Of a stretch of 64,000 nucleotides of DNA, positions 19,429 to 29,962 are shown one piece after another. The translations under genes and the position numbers were made by a program. The stretch lies in NCBI GenBank assembly GCA_949155365.1, contig CASCUT010000005.1, positions 1 to 64,000 on the forward strand. Reading direction: 5' to 3'. Origin of the DNA: an uncultured Clostridia bacterium (GTDB taxonomy: Bacteria; Bacillota; Clostridia; TANB77; CAG-508). The first letter of the stretch is position 1; the number at the start of each line of letters is the position of its first letter. Below the pieces are notes generated by a model. That model did not search any database, had not been told where the DNA came from, and saw only the letters and a list, made by a program, of their open reading frames with translations.

Positions 19429-20574
19429 TGCAAGTTGTTGCATTTCTTGTTCATTTTGTTCGCTCATGGTTGTTTTTATATGAATAATTGGTTCTACGAT
19501 GGTAATATCTTTCATTTGTTCTAACAATTCTTTCATATTTTTAGCAGCTGCTGGTGCCCAAGAACCATTTTCTATAATTCCTACTGTTCTTTTTTGATAA
19601 TTTTTGTGTTTTAAATGTCTTAAAAATTTTTCCATAAATGGAAATAGTCCTGCGTCATAGGTTGGACATGCTACTATCATTTTATCATAGCGGAAAGCAT
19701 CTTCGATTACTTCTGCCATATCTTCTCTTGCTAAATCAGAAAGGATGACTTTTTTAGCACCTGCTTCTAGTAAGATTTTCTCTAATCTTTCTACTGCTTT
19801 TTTGGTATTGCCATGAATCGAATTGTAAGCTACTAATATTCCTTCGTCTTCTGGCTCATAACTACTCCATTTATCGTATTTGTTGATATAGTAAGATAGA
19901 TTTTCTTTTAAGATTGGCCCATGTAATGGACAAATTGTTTTAACCTCTAGATTTGCTACCTTTTTTAATAAGGCTTGTACCTGCATTCCATATTTTCCTA
20001 CAATATTAAAATAATATCGTCTTGCTTCACAAGCCCAGTCTTCTTCTGCATCTAAACTTCCGAATTTTCCAAATCCATCTGCTGTAAACAGTACTTTTTC
20101 TGTTTGTTCATAGGTTACCATGACCTCTGGCCAATGAACCATTGGTGCCATGAAAAATTGAAGCGTATGATGTCCTATGTTTAAGGTTTCCCCTTCTTTT
20201 ACTACTACTTGTCTATTTTCTAAACCAATGTCAAAAAATTGTGGTAGCATTTTAAATGTTAAAGCATTTCCTACTATTTTCATGTTAGGATATTGTTCTG
20301 TTAATAGCTTTATACTAGAAGAATGGTCTGGTTCTAAATGAGATACTACTAAATAATCAACTTCTCTGCCTTTTAATTCTGTTTGCAAATTTTCAAACCA
20401 TTCTTTTTGTTTTCTTTTATCTACGGTATCCATCACTACTATTTTGTCGTCTTCTATTAAATAAGAATTATAGGATATTCCCTTTGGAACAACATATTGA
20501 CTTTCAAATAAATCAATCTCATTATCATTTACTCCTATATATTTTATGGTATCTGTTATTTCTATCTTTTTCAT
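19408..20574 (-). CDS. FprA-family A-type flavoprotein (MBL fold plus flavodoxin)
   Basis: HLEPDHSSSIK metal site, flavodoxin motif YNSIHGNTKKAVE. Confidence 0.9.
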   Translation of the reverse strand: MKKIEITDTIKYIGVNDNEIDLFESQYVVPKGISYNSYLIEDDKIVVMDTVDKRKQKEWFENLQTELKGREVDYLVVSHLEPDHSSSIKLLTEQYPNMKIVGNALTFKMLPQFFDIGLENRQVVVKEGETLNIGHHTLQFFMAPMVHWPEVMVTYEQTEKVLFTADGFGKFGSLDAEEDWACEARRYYFNIVGKYGMQVQALLKKVANLEVKTICPLHGPILKENLSYYINKYDKWSSYEPEDEGILVAYNSIHGNTKKAVERLEKILLEAGAKKVILSDLAREDMAEVIEDAFRYDKMIVACPTYDAGLFPFMEKFLRHLKHKNYQKRTVGIIENGSWAPAAAKNMKELLEQMKDITIVEPIIHIKTTMSEQNEQEMQQLARFLGRT

Positions 20575-20584
20575 TCTTTCCTCC

Positions 20585-21010
20585 TTACTTTCTATTCCAT
20601 TCCATGAACAATTCGATTTCTTGCGTATCCTTCTCTAGTTTTTTATTCCTTGTCTTAAAATCTTCTCTTTGATAAAATTGAATTGCACGTTTGTTTTTTT
20701 CATATACTTTTAAATTCAATTTAGTATATCGTCTTTTACATTCCTCGATTAGTTGCTTACCTATCCCCTTATTTTGTTTCTTTTCTTCTACAAAAATTCC
20801 AGCTATATAACCATCCACAATTCCCACGAAGCCTACCACTATTTTATCTTCCTCATATACATATACTTGCGCATCTAATATTGCCTTTTTCACTTCTTTT
20901 TCGTTTTTCTTCCAATATTCTTGCTCTATAAATGAATGTGTTTTTCTATTTGTTTCTAGCCAAATCTTCATTACTTGATTGCTATCTTCCTTCTTAAAAT
21001 CTCTAATCAT
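20585..21010 (-). CDS. GNAT family N-acetyltransferase
   Basis: GIFVEEKKQNKGIGKQLIEECK. Confidence 0.88.
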   Translation of the reverse strand: MIRDFKKEDSNQVMKIWLETNRKTHSFIEQEYWKKNEKEVKKAILDAQVYVYEEDKIVVGFVGIVDGYIAGIFVEEKKQNKGIGKQLIEECKRRYTKLNLKVYEKNKRAIQFYQREDFKTRNKKLEKDTQEIELFMEWNRK

Positions 21011-21209
21011 TTTTCTTCTCTACCATTTCTTGAAACTTCTCCTCTGCTTCTTTGATAAAAATACTACTTCTTCCACAATTTGGTCGATTTAACGGGCAAC
21101 GATGAAAACATCCTCGACAAGTCAATTTTCTTAAATATTCTTCAAATTCTTCTTTCATTTTGCTTCCTCCATTAGAATGTATCATATCATAAAAGAACAG
21201 AATAATCAA
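21003..21209 (-). CDS. Small Cys-containing hypothetical protein
   Basis: RGCFHRCPLNRPNCGRSS. Confidence 0.5.
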   Translation of the reverse strand: MIILFFYDMIHSNGGSKMKEEFEEYLRKLTCRGCFHRCPLNRPNCGRSSIFIKEAEEKFQEMVEKKND

Positions 21210-21301
21210 TGTCCAAGAAAATTTTAAAGACAGGGCAAAATTTCTATACTATGGATAACTATAATAATTTCTAGTATTTACTCTACCATTTAGTTCAAGC
21301 A

Positions 21302-21335
21302 GATTTTTAGAACCGTCCCTAAAATTTAAAATTTT
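21302..21335. repeat. GGGACG-type repeat fragment
   Basis: agatttttagaaccgtccctaaaatttaaaattt. Confidence 0.6.
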
Positions 21336-21339
21336 CTTC

Positions 21340-21370
21340 AAAAGAGCACAGGCAATCGCCTGTGCTCTTT
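21340..21370 (-). terminator. Intrinsic terminator of helicase gene
   Basis: aaaagagcacaggcaatcgcctgtgctcttt. Confidence 0.85.
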
Positions 21371-21384
21371 AGCATTTTTGTTCT

Positions 21385-24024
21385 TTACGCTACTTTCAAA
21401 TCCTTTACCAGCACTTCATAATATTCCTGCAAAAAAGCAAGTCTTTCTTCTATGTTGCTGATTTCCAATCCTACTAATAACGCTCGTACCTCGGAGTCAA
21501 ATTCCTCCTTCACTTTCTGTTCTTTCGGAGATAAGCCTTTCTTCCCTTTCAGGAATTTGAACCGTTTCTCAGAATAATTCTGCTGAATGGTTTTCCCATA
21601 AAGGAATTCTACCGCTTCCTTGTTTTTTGCCTCTGCCTTTTCTTCGTCTTCTAATAATTCTATTTGTAAAGACTGATTTTTTTGCAGTGACAAGCATCCA
21701 AAACCGTAAATCGGTTCACCATATCCCCCATTACCACGTATTATTTCTTTTTTTCCTAAATACGGAATACATTCTACTACAGAAGAAACTTCGTAAGATT
21801 TTAATTCTGGCAATCTTCTTTTGGCTAGTTTCCATGCATTACTTACTCTTTCCCTCTCTATTGCGTTTCGTAAGTCTGGTATGCTGTTTCCTTTCTTTCC
21901 AAAATAACTATCACCACATCTTATACTTACTTTCGTCCCATCGTCCAGACATACTTTCTTTACTTCTGTGTGATACAGAGTCTGCAAATCTACTTCTATT
22001 TCTGGTCCACCATAAAAATAATCTATTTCAAATGATTTTCCATCAATTACGACTGTTTTCTGCCGTCTTTCTTCGTAGTATGTTATACTATTTCCTGTGT
22101 ACTCTGCCTTTAACTTTTCATAGTCTGGATGGTTCGGAACGGAAATGTTTGTTTCTCCTATGTTGATATCTTTATAATACGTTCTTATTGTTACTTTTAC
22201 CACATCTTCCCAAGAAGAATAGTAGCTGTCTATTTCTTCCTCAGTAACAAATTGCGGTGCTACTTCTTTCAATTCTTCTACGGTTACTGTTGTTGCCATT
22301 GTGACTAAGTGCAACTTTCTCTTACAGTTCCAGCGGTCCTCAAATTCAATGACCTTTGGTCTTCCAACGATTGCGTTAGAGCGTTTTCTATCTTGCAGAC
22401 AACTTTTCCTTTCTAAGATACGCTCAATTCCATCGCCATTTCTATAGTAGCCTCCTCCTACATGTCGGTATACATGGCTAACGATACCTGCTAAGCAAGC
22501 TCTTTTAATGGCTTTGCGATCACCTGTTGAGGTAATTTCAACAATTCCTGTTAACACTTCATTCATTCTCTGAATCTGTTCTTTGATTCGTTTATAGGCT
22601 TTAGGATTAATTCCTAACTCTTTAAAATCAATGAACTTCATTTTCTGAAGTGCTTCCCAAACATCCAGTTCTGCAAGCAAATCGCTTTCTGTTTCTCTTG
22701 TAAATGTTTGGTAAGATCCTTCTCTGTCCAGAAGTGTTCCAATCTCTATGATAGAAGCAATTTTTATTACATCTTCGGTAACACCATATTTTTCTGCTTC
22801 TATAATCATTCTTGCAGATTCTACCGATATTGGCATTTTAGCCATTTTATATCCGATTGGTGTTACTTCATTGTTTTCTTTTAATGCTCCTAAATCAATG
22901 AGAGTCTGCTTTGCCCTTATAAGCTCCTCAACATCCGGCTGATGGAAAAACGGAAAGTCAATGGCATCAATTTCGATGCTAGCCAGACGCAGAACAATCT
23001 GCTCTAACATACTTCTTTGAATTTCCGGTACACAGAATTCCTCTCTGTCTTCAAAAGGTTCATCAGAACAAAGAATATACTTTCCTTCTTTTGTTCTTCC
23101 AGCACGGCCTTTCCTTTGTAAGCAATCTGCCTTACTGACATCCCTTAAAAACAGCCCCTGAATACCATCTTTTGCTTCTGAGCGTCTTTCTTTTCCCGTA
23201 TCAACTACTGCATCAATATCCGGAATGGTAATGGATGTCTGTGCCACATTGGTCGCTACTACTACTTTCGGAATGCTATAATTTTTAAAGCACTTTTTCT
23301 GTTCTTCTGTATCTAACTCTCCATGCAATGGAAGAATTTGTGCATTCACCTGATGTTCTCTAAGTTCTTCGATTGTCTCTTTGATTTCTCTCTTTCCTGG
23401 AACAAATACCAAGGTATTACGTCCTTCTGAAATCATGGCAAGAATGTTAGGAATTAAGTCTTCCTTCCACTTCTGCTTAAATTCTACCGGAAAAACCTTT
23501 CCTGGTACTTCTAACAAAGAAACATCTCCTCCGAAATATTCTGCCAAACTTCTCCGCTCTAACGTAGCACTCATAATAACTACTTTGGTACACCAACCTT
23601 CTTCTACTTTTTTCTTGCACCAGCCAACCAGTGTTTCGATATTGCAGTTCCACTCGTGAACTTCATCAATAATTAACACTCTTTGTCTGTCTGTTTTGTC
23701 TGTTAGTGTCCTTACCAACTCCAATCCATCTGTACAATACAGAATAGCAGTATTAAGAGAATCCTTTCTCTCAAATGCGGTCCGAAAACCAACAATCTCA
23801 CCAAGTGGTGTATCCATTTCTTCTGCTACTCTCTGTGCAAGTGACCAAGCCGCCATTCTCCGTGGTTCGGTAACAACTACATCATAACCAACATGATATA
23901 AATACTGTGGCACCTGTGTTGATTTTCCTGAACCTGTCTCTGCTGTAATAATCGTAACAGCATGTGTCTGTACTGCCTTGGTGATTTGCTCTTTGTAGTC
24001 ATAAATGGGTAATGATGTATTCAT
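21385..24024 (-). CDS. DEAH-box (HrpA-like) ATP-dependent RNA helicase
   Basis: TAETGSGKSTQVPQYL, TEPRRMAA, IIDEVHEWN, SATLERRSLAEYF, QRKGRAGRTKEG; atypical codon usage with at least five in-frame CGG Arg codons. Confidence 0.9.
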   Translation of the reverse strand: MNTSLPIYDYKEQITKAVQTHAVTIITAETGSGKSTQVPQYLYHVGYDVVVTEPRRMAAWSLAQRVAEEMDTPLGEIVGFRTAFERKDSLNTAILYCTDGLELVRTLTDKTDRQRVLIIDEVHEWNCNIETLVGWCKKKVEEGWCTKVVIMSATLERRSLAEYFGGDVSLLEVPGKVFPVEFKQKWKEDLIPNILAMISEGRNTLVFVPGKREIKETIEELREHQVNAQILPLHGELDTEEQKKCFKNYSIPKVVVATNVAQTSITIPDIDAVVDTGKERRSEAKDGIQGLFLRDVSKADCLQRKGRAGRTKEGKYILCSDEPFEDREEFCVPEIQRSMLEQIVLRLASIEIDAIDFPFFHQPDVEELIRAKQTLIDLGALKENNEVTPIGYKMAKMPISVESARMIIEAEKYGVTEDVIKIASIIEIGTLLDREGSYQTFTRETESDLLAELDVWEALQKMKFIDFKELGINPKAYKRIKEQIQRMNEVLTGIVEITSTGDRKAIKRACLAGIVSHVYRHVGGGYYRNGDGIERILERKSCLQDRKRSNAIVGRPKVIEFEDRWNCKRKLHLVTMATTVTVEELKEVAPQFVTEEEIDSYYSSWEDVVKVTIRTYYKDINIGETNISVPNHPDYEKLKAEYTGNSITYYEERRQKTVVIDGKSFEIDYFYGGPEIEVDLQTLYHTEVKKVCLDDGTKVSIRCGDSYFGKKGNSIPDLRNAIERERVSNAWKLAKRRLPELKSYEVSSVVECIPYLGKKEIIRGNGGYGEPIYGFGCLSLQKNQSLQIELLEDEEKAEAKNKEAVEFLYGKTIQQNYSEKRFKFLKGKKGLSPKEQKVKEEFDSEVRALLVGLEISNIEERLAFLQEYYEVLVKDLKVA

Positions 24025-24143
24025 TTAGAAATACTCCTTTCCTTTTTGTCTCGTTATGGTAATGTTTATGCTATAAAAAACATATATACCCATATTATAC
24101 AACATTTTACATAAAATTTCAACTCTTAAATTTTAGGGACGTG

Positions 24144-24202
24144 AATTTTAGGGACGGGTCTAAAAATTTAATTAAATAATTTGCCCCGTCCCTAAAATTT
24201 AA
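24144..24202. repeat. GGGACG-type palindromic repeat
   Basis: aattttagggacgggtc... and ...ccccgtccctaaaattt inverted copies; partial extra copy upstream from about 24127. Confidence 0.75.
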
Positions 24203-24208
24203 TTTAGA

Positions 24209-24240
24209 AGGAGCACAGACAATTTGTCTGTGCTCTTTTG
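24209..24240. terminator. Intrinsic terminator
   Basis: aggagcacagacaatttgtctgtgctctttt. Confidence 0.75.
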
Positions 24241-24252
24241 CATTTTTATATT

Positions 24253-24618
24253 TTAGTTTTCTACTATCTTGCTTCCAAATGGTGCTAGCGATAGCTTCGC
24301 TATTTTAAAGAATTGCATTCCAAATGGGATTCCTACAATGGTAATACACCAAATGCATCCCCAAATAAAGTTGTGCAATGCCATTGGTATTCCGAAAAAG
24401 ATAACCCATATTACATTGGCAATAAAGGAGAGGCTTCCTCCACCATATTCTACATTTTTGCCAAAAGGGAAAAAGGCTAATGTCGCAAACTTAAAGCATT
24501 GTGTTCCATATGGAATTCCTACTATCGTGATACACCATAATACTCCTGAAACAACCCATGAAAGGCCACTTATAAATCCTCCAAATATAAACCATATAAT
24601 ATTTCCTAAAAAGTTCAT
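24253..24618 (-). CDS. YccF domain-containing membrane protein
   Basis: Duplicated NIIWFIFGGF...CITIVGIPYGTQCFK repeats. Confidence 0.88.
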   Translation of the reverse strand: MNFLGNIIWFIFGGFISGLSWVVSGVLWCITIVGIPYGTQCFKFATLAFFPFGKNVEYGGGSLSFIANVIWVIFFGIPMALHNFIWGCIWCITIVGIPFGMQFFKIAKLSLAPFGSKIVEN

Positions 24619-24830
24619 TTTTATTCTCCTTTCTTCTTTTCCATTTGCTTTGTTGATACGTTAACTTTTAACCACTTTTTTGTAATATCCTATCCTCCTT
24701 TTTTCTTTTACAATCTAGAATTATCTAGCTTGCTTATTATTTTATTCTAGTTTATTATACTACTCTTTCTCTCTTTTTGCTATATTTTTTTCTTACTTAT
24801 TTATTACATTTTTGTAAGATTTTATTGTCT

Positions 24831-25454
24831 TTAACAATTTATTTCTGTTTCTTCTACTTTTTTAAAATACGTTTTATCCATTCTACATTTTGGGCATACC
24901 CATGTATCCTCTTTTGGTAGTTCTTCTCCATAATATACATATCCACAAACCGTACATACCCACGCTGTTTTTCCTTTTTGTGTTGTTACTTTTAGCAATT
25001 CTTCTCTATGTTCTTGATAATATTGATAACTCATTGCTTCCTCTTCTTTATACACATCTGCTTCTATCATTTTTCCAATAAATACAGTATGAGTATCATT
25101 TTCCAATGAATCTATTATTTCACATACCATATAGCCTAAAGAATCCGTTATAATATTCAATCCTTCTACTTCTATCGTTTCTATTGTTTCAAATTTGTTG
25201 ATATCTCTTGCAGAATGAAACCCAAATGTTTTTATGATTTCTGGATTTACCTCTTTTCCTAAAACGGATATTGCAAATTTGCTATTTTGTTTTAATAGCT
25301 GATTGGTATAATTCGTTTTCATTACGGAAACTGCTATCAATGGATTTTTTCCATTACTAATTTGTGATACCGCATCTACAATGCATCCGCCTTCTTTGGT
25401 TGTTAATACATACATTCCTTGTGTTATTTTTCTTGTTATATTTATATTCTTCAA
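24831..25454 (-). CDS. Flavin reductase-like protein with C-terminal rubredoxin domain
   Basis: FMN-binding split-barrel N-terminus; WVCTVCGYVYYGEELPKEDTWVCPKC. Confidence 0.88.
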   Translation of the reverse strand: MKNINITRKITQGMYVLTTKEGGCIVDAVSQISNGKNPLIAVSVMKTNYTNQLLKQNSKFAISVLGKEVNPEIIKTFGFHSARDINKFETIETIEVEGLNIITDSLGYMVCEIIDSLENDTHTVFIGKMIEADVYKEEEAMSYQYYQEHREELLKVTTQKGKTAWVCTVCGYVYYGEELPKEDTWVCPKCRMDKTYFKKVEETEINC

Positions 25455-25470
25455 ATGACTGCTTCCTTTC

Positions 25471-26271
25471 TTATTCTTCTAAATTTTCTTTCACTGGAAT
25501 AAAATTTTTTGCAAATTTGTACTTACTTCTATTTTTAATATATAAAAATCCAATTACGCTAAATATAATGGCACCAATAAAATTCACAAATAAATCTTTC
25601 ATTGTATCGATAATACCAATATCCAAATATCCATTTTCTATGGTAACAGTTTCTCCATTTTCTAAGTATAACACTGTGCTTTCAATATTATTTACTTTTA
25701 CTGGGCTGTTTTCGCCATTTGGATTTAATTCTACTGTTGAAATATCTCGTACAATTCTATCTTTTTGCATATCTGTCTTAACAACCATATCTGCTGAAAA
25801 CTCAAAAAATTCCCATAAGATTCCAATTGTCATAGAAAAACAAAATGCTACTATCGCAATATAAAGGGGTGATAGATTTACTTTCTTACTATTTTGATTT
25901 AATAAATCCACTAGTGAAAACCCTATTCCTGCACATAAAAATCCATTCATTGTATGAAGCACAGTATCCCAAAAAGGAATTAATCCATAGAAATTATTTA
26001 TTTCTCCTAATATGGCAGAAGAATAGATAAATAAGTAAATAATAATCTCTAATACGGTTGGAATACCTATTTTAAATGTTTCCGAAATAATAGTAGGAAG
26101 TGTAAATAAAAATAAGGCTACTATACACATAACAGCATTTGATATGTTTCCTAATACTATTTGTACTATCATACTAAGAATCACCAATATTCTTAAAATC
26201 AGATATACTCCAATTGATTTTTTGTTTGTTTCATTATATTTTTTTCTCATTTTTTTTGAAAATTTTCCCAT
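25471..26271 (-). CDS. Integral membrane protein (DUF2238-like)
   Basis: Multiple TM, FWDTVLHTMNGFLCAGIGFSLVDLLN. Confidence 0.6.
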   Translation of the reverse strand: MGKFSKKMRKKYNETNKKSIGVYLILRILVILSMIVQIVLGNISNAVMCIVALFLFTLPTIISETFKIGIPTVLEIIIYLFIYSSAILGEINNFYGLIPFWDTVLHTMNGFLCAGIGFSLVDLLNQNSKKVNLSPLYIAIVAFCFSMTIGILWEFFEFSADMVVKTDMQKDRIVRDISTVELNPNGENSPVKVNNIESTVLYLENGETVTIENGYLDIGIIDTMKDLFVNFIGAIIFSVIGFLYIKNRSKYKFAKNFIPVKENLEE

Positions 26272-26774
26272 AATAATTCCTTTCTTTTTTCGTGTTGTAA
26301 TAATTCTTGCTTTTTATCGATTCCTCCTGCATACCCTGTTAATCCTCCATTTGCTCCTACTACTCTATGACAAGGTATAATAATGGATATTGGATTATGA
26401 GCAATGGCACCACCAACTGCTTGTGCTGACATTTTGCTTTTTTTCATTTTTTGAGCCAATTTTTCCGCTAATGCTCCATAGGTAGTTACTTCTCCATATG
26501 GAATTTCACATAGTAATTTCCAAACCATTTGTCTAAATTCACTTCCAACTGGGGCTAATTCTAATTCTGTTATTCTAGGGTTCTCTCCTTTAAAATATTT
26601 GGTAAGCCAAACTCGTGTTTTTTGCAGGATTTCTTCTTCTTTCTCCTGTATTTGTTCGTTTACTTGATCCAAATAATATTTTTGCCCCTTTATCCATACA
26701 CCAACTAATTTTCCATTTTTACTGGCTAGTAACATCTTTCCTATTGGAGAATCATAATAACTTATATTTATCAT
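26247..26774 (-). CDS. ogt: Methylated-DNA--[protein]-cysteine S-methyltransferase
   Basis: IIIPCHRVVGANGGLTGYAGG active site. Confidence 0.93.
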   Translation of the reverse strand: MINISYYDSPIGKMLLASKNGKLVGVWIKGQKYYLDQVNEQIQEKEEEILQKTRVWLTKYFKGENPRITELELAPVGSEFRQMVWKLLCEIPYGEVTTYGALAEKLAQKMKKSKMSAQAVGGAIAHNPISIIIPCHRVVGANGGLTGYAGGIDKKQELLQHEKRKELLWENFQKK

Positions 26775-26989
26775 GTTTTTTCCTCTTTTTTATAGCTTTT
26801 TTATTCTTTGTTATATTCTCAAGCAAGGTACTTTCTGTATTATATCGTAATGTTATTTATAACTCAATATTTTAGAAAAATTTTATTGTACTTGTAATTT
26901 ACATAATTTTGTATTATACTATTTTTATTGCTTGGTTATAAACCATATTTGTACTATTATTAATAAAATTTTATTATAAGGAGGTTCTA

Positions 26990-27043
26990 ATTGTACCGGA
27001 GTAAAATTTGTTGTACCATTTTAGCATATCCAGTGTGGAATTG
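26990..27043 (+). CDS. Possible short leader peptide upstream of radical SAM gene
   Basis: SD aaggagg (26977-26983), TTG start, MYRSKICCTILAYPVWN*. Confidence 0.25.
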
Positions 27044-27128
27044 AGTGTGCAGTTGCTTTTTGTATTTCTTTGGTTTTAATATTTGTATTTGCCAATTTAG
27101 CGGAAGAAGATAATAGGAGGAAAATGCT

Positions 27129-27887
27129 ATGAAACAGATTACATCTTTGACAGAAAAAATTGAACTGGACCATGTAGATATTGTTACATCACATATTTGC
27201 AATAAACACTGCAAATATTGTATCGACAAATTTCTTGGAACTTCCAAAGAAATGATTTCTTTAGAAACCATTCAGCGGTTCTTAAGTGTGATTCGGAATT
27301 ATACAGACAAACCACTAGAAGTACTTTTACTTGGTGGTGAACCAACTGTTTTACCTACCCAAACATTGATTGCTATTTCTGATTTGGTTCATCGCAACGG
27401 CTTTCTGGTTATGATGAGTACGAATGGGAAACTTCGAGAAAAGATTATTGAATTAATTCCTTACTTCGATTCCATTCAGATTACAGTTAACAGTGACGCA
27501 GAAATAGACTTTTGGAGACAATGGCCAGAAAAAATCAATATCAAATTAGCTGGTGATGCTTCCTTGACAATGCCAAAGTTAAAGCATTTTGTGGAGTATA
27601 CCAAAGGATTTTACAGACGCTCTATCAGTATGTATTTTACAGAGGATTTTCAGGAACTGTGTTCTGACAAAGAAGTCTGGGCATTGCTTGACTCTCTTGA
27701 ATGGAAAAGAAATGGTTCTTATCTGTATACCTTCTATCAGGGCGTTCGGATTAAAAAATGTATTCATGGTGAAACCAACATCATCGACGAACCTACCGTT
27801 CCTAAAGTTTATCCAAATGGAAATTACAACAAAACTTGGTGCAACGAGGATTTAGACGACTATTTATGTGGTTCTTGGAACAGTTAA
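27129..27887 (+). CDS. Radical SAM protein
   Basis: CxxxCxxC motif in HICNKHCKYCIDKF, LLGGEPTVLP; in-frame CGG used at three Arg positions. Confidence 0.85.
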   Translation: MKQITSLTEKIELDHVDIVTSHICNKHCKYCIDKFLGTSKEMISLETIQRFLSVIRNYTDKPLEVLLLGGEPTVLPTQTLIAISDLVHRNGFLVMMSTNGKLREKIIELIPYFDSIQITVNSDAEIDFWRQWPEKINIKLAGDASLTMPKLKHFVEYTKGFYRRSISMYFTEDFQELCSDKEVWALLDSLEWKRNGSYLYTFYQGVRIKKCIHGETNIIDEPTVPKVYPNGNYNKTWCNEDLDDYLCGSWNS

Positions 27888-27900
27888 TGTAACATAAGTA

Positions 27901-27950
27901 AAACATCTCTTTCTCTAAGGTAATTCCTTTAAGAAAGAGATGTTCCTTTT
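27901..27950 (+). terminator. Intrinsic terminator
   Basis: aacatctctttct...agaaagagatgttcctttt hairpin. Confidence 0.75.
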
Positions 27951-28053
27951 CTATATCTTATTTTTTTTGATAGCCATTGCCTACCTCTCTATTTTATATA
28001 AAGCAAATTCTATTTGTACCATTTATAAATACCTTTGGTTCTAACTCCGCAAG

Positions 28054-28368
28054 TTATTGTTTTAGATTTTCATAAATATAAGCTAATTCGTATAATTTTT
28101 CTGTATCTGTTTTTTCTGCAAAGAAGTATATATTTCTTAAGTAGGTTAATATTTCATAATCTTCTGGCAAATATTTTATACTATCTTCTAATGTCTTCAT
28201 AAAATTCTGGTTGCTATCCTCTACTATTTTCTTTTCTTTTAACTTTTCTTTTAATACTTGCTTAAATAATTTTTCCATCTCTTTCAAAGCATTCTGTGAA
28301 TCATGACTTTTTATCATTTTTATAATCTCATTATCTTCCATCGTCTTCCCCTTTATACATAATATCAT
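28054..28368 (-). CDS. Hypothetical protein
   Basis: Overlaps the upstream gene end; likely starts at internal MEDNEII. Confidence 0.45.
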   Translation of the reverse strand: MILCIKGKTMEDNEIIKMIKSHDSQNALKEMEKLFKQVLKEKLKEKKIVEDSNQNFMKTLEDSIKYLPEDYEILTYLRNIYFFAEKTDTEKLYELAYIYENLKQ

Positions 28369-29206
28369 TTAATCTCTTTGCTGTAACATTGTTTGACGCT
28401 TCATACTCTAAAATTTCTTGTTGTTCTTCATCTAGTACAAAATGAATTCCTACTTTTCCATTTTGGGCAAATCTTATGATTTCACTTGATGTTTCTTCTT
28501 GGATTGGTTGCATGTTATTTTCCTCTAAAAAGCTATTTATCTTCTCTTTATCACAGTGCATAACCACTGGTGCAATCCCATTCATTTCTCGAATGATTAA
28601 CCTTAACGTTTCACTTCCCTTAATTGCTACTTCTTTTTTCTCACTTAAACAAGTTACTTTGATGGGTGAATTACTATTTTTTTCCATTTCTAATAAAATC
28701 GTTTTCAACATTTCTTGTTTTAAAGTCCATAATTCGTTTCTAATATTGAGTCCTAAAAATAAGTTATTCAATTGCTCTGGTGTTCTAACTTCTTCCAAAG
28801 AAGTTGCTTCTTTTTGTAATATGTTTTCTAACCTTAAAACGATTTCATTCGATTTTCCCTCTTTCAATATTTGCCTCGTGCTTAATAAGTCATATTGATA
28901 GTTAGGATTTAAATAGTATTTTACATATCGTTCATTCGCTTTATATTTTTTCTCTTTTCCTACTACTTCATTTTCAAGATGGTGTGCAATTCGATTCGCC
29001 CAATAACATAGTTTTAATGCTACACTTTCTGTGGAACTTTTTTCTGCACTTTCCAATTCTTTTGTTAATATTTCCTCTACTAATTCATTATCTACTTTTC
29101 GATCAAACCAATCTGTCGAAATACTATTTCTAGCCATTCTAGTTATTTCATCTAAATAACTAGAATGTACAATTATCATAAGAAGTTTTTGCAAACATTC
29201 TAGCAT
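28331..29206 (-). CDS. Hypothetical protein
   Basis: 291 aa ORF, helical. Confidence 0.5.
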   Translation of the reverse strand: MLECLQKLLMIIVHSSYLDEITRMARNSISTDWFDRKVDNELVEEILTKELESAEKSSTESVALKLCYWANRIAHHLENEVVGKEKKYKANERYVKYYLNPNYQYDLLSTRQILKEGKSNEIVLRLENILQKEATSLEEVRTPEQLNNLFLGLNIRNELWTLKQEMLKTILLEMEKNSNSPIKVTCLSEKKEVAIKGSETLRLIIREMNGIAPVVMHCDKEKINSFLEENNMQPIQEETSSEIIRFAQNGKVGIHFVLDEEQQEILEYEASNNVTAKRLNDIMYKGEDDGR

Positions 29207-29423
29207 GTCCTCTTTCCTTACTTTGCCATTTAAAAATGTATTTTTATTAAATTGTTTTAATTCCTTTATTTCTTCTTCTGATATTGTTCTTATAATTTAC
29301 TTTTCTTTTTTGATTTCTTCTTCTTTTTTTCTTGCTTTTTCTAACAATCTTTTTTGCTTATTTTTTTCTTTATTACTTTTTTTCAAGTTATTTCACCTCA
29401 TAATCCATTTGATAAACTTCTTT

Positions 29424-29945
29424 CTATTTAATCGTATCCCAATATACCATCTCATCCATTGCATTTCTTCTATCATGTGCTTCACTTGGCTTTGCCTCTT
29501 CTGCTGGGTATCCTACTGGTAATATGGCAACAATTTCAAGATTTTCTGGTATTTCATAGATTTCACGGACCTTTGCTGGGTTAAAAGAGCCTATCCAAGT
29601 AGTTCCTAGTCCTAATTCTTGAATTTCTAACATCATATGCGTTGTTGCTATGCTGGCATCTACTACTCCTTCATCTTGTCCATCAAACTTTCTTTTCCAT
29701 GATACATTTTTATCATAGCAAATAATCATAATAACAGGAGCTCCCCAACCAAACCTAGTACACTCACTTAGTTTTTCTAATTGCTTTTCCTCTTGCAAAA
29801 CTAACACTCTCTGAGGTTGATAGTTTACTGCCGTTGGTGCGATTCTTCCTGCTTCCAATATTTGTTCTAATTTTTCCTTTTCTACTTTCTTATCTAAAAA
29901 ACTTCTACAAGAATATCTTGCTTTTGCTAATTCTAAAAACCCCAC
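29424..29945 (-). CDS. Nitroreductase family protein
   Basis: MGFLELAKARYSCRSFLDKKVEKEKLEQILEAGRIAPTAVNYQPQRVLVL. Confidence 0.92.
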   Translation of the reverse strand: MGFLELAKARYSCRSFLDKKVEKEKLEQILEAGRIAPTAVNYQPQRVLVLQEEKQLEKLSECTRFGWGAPVIMIICYDKNVSWKRKFDGQDEGVVDASIATTHMMLEIQELGLGTTWIGSFNPAKVREIYEIPENLEIVAILPVGYPAEEAKPSEAHDRRNAMDEMVYWDTIK

Positions 29946-29962
29946 TTCATTTTCCTCCTTTT

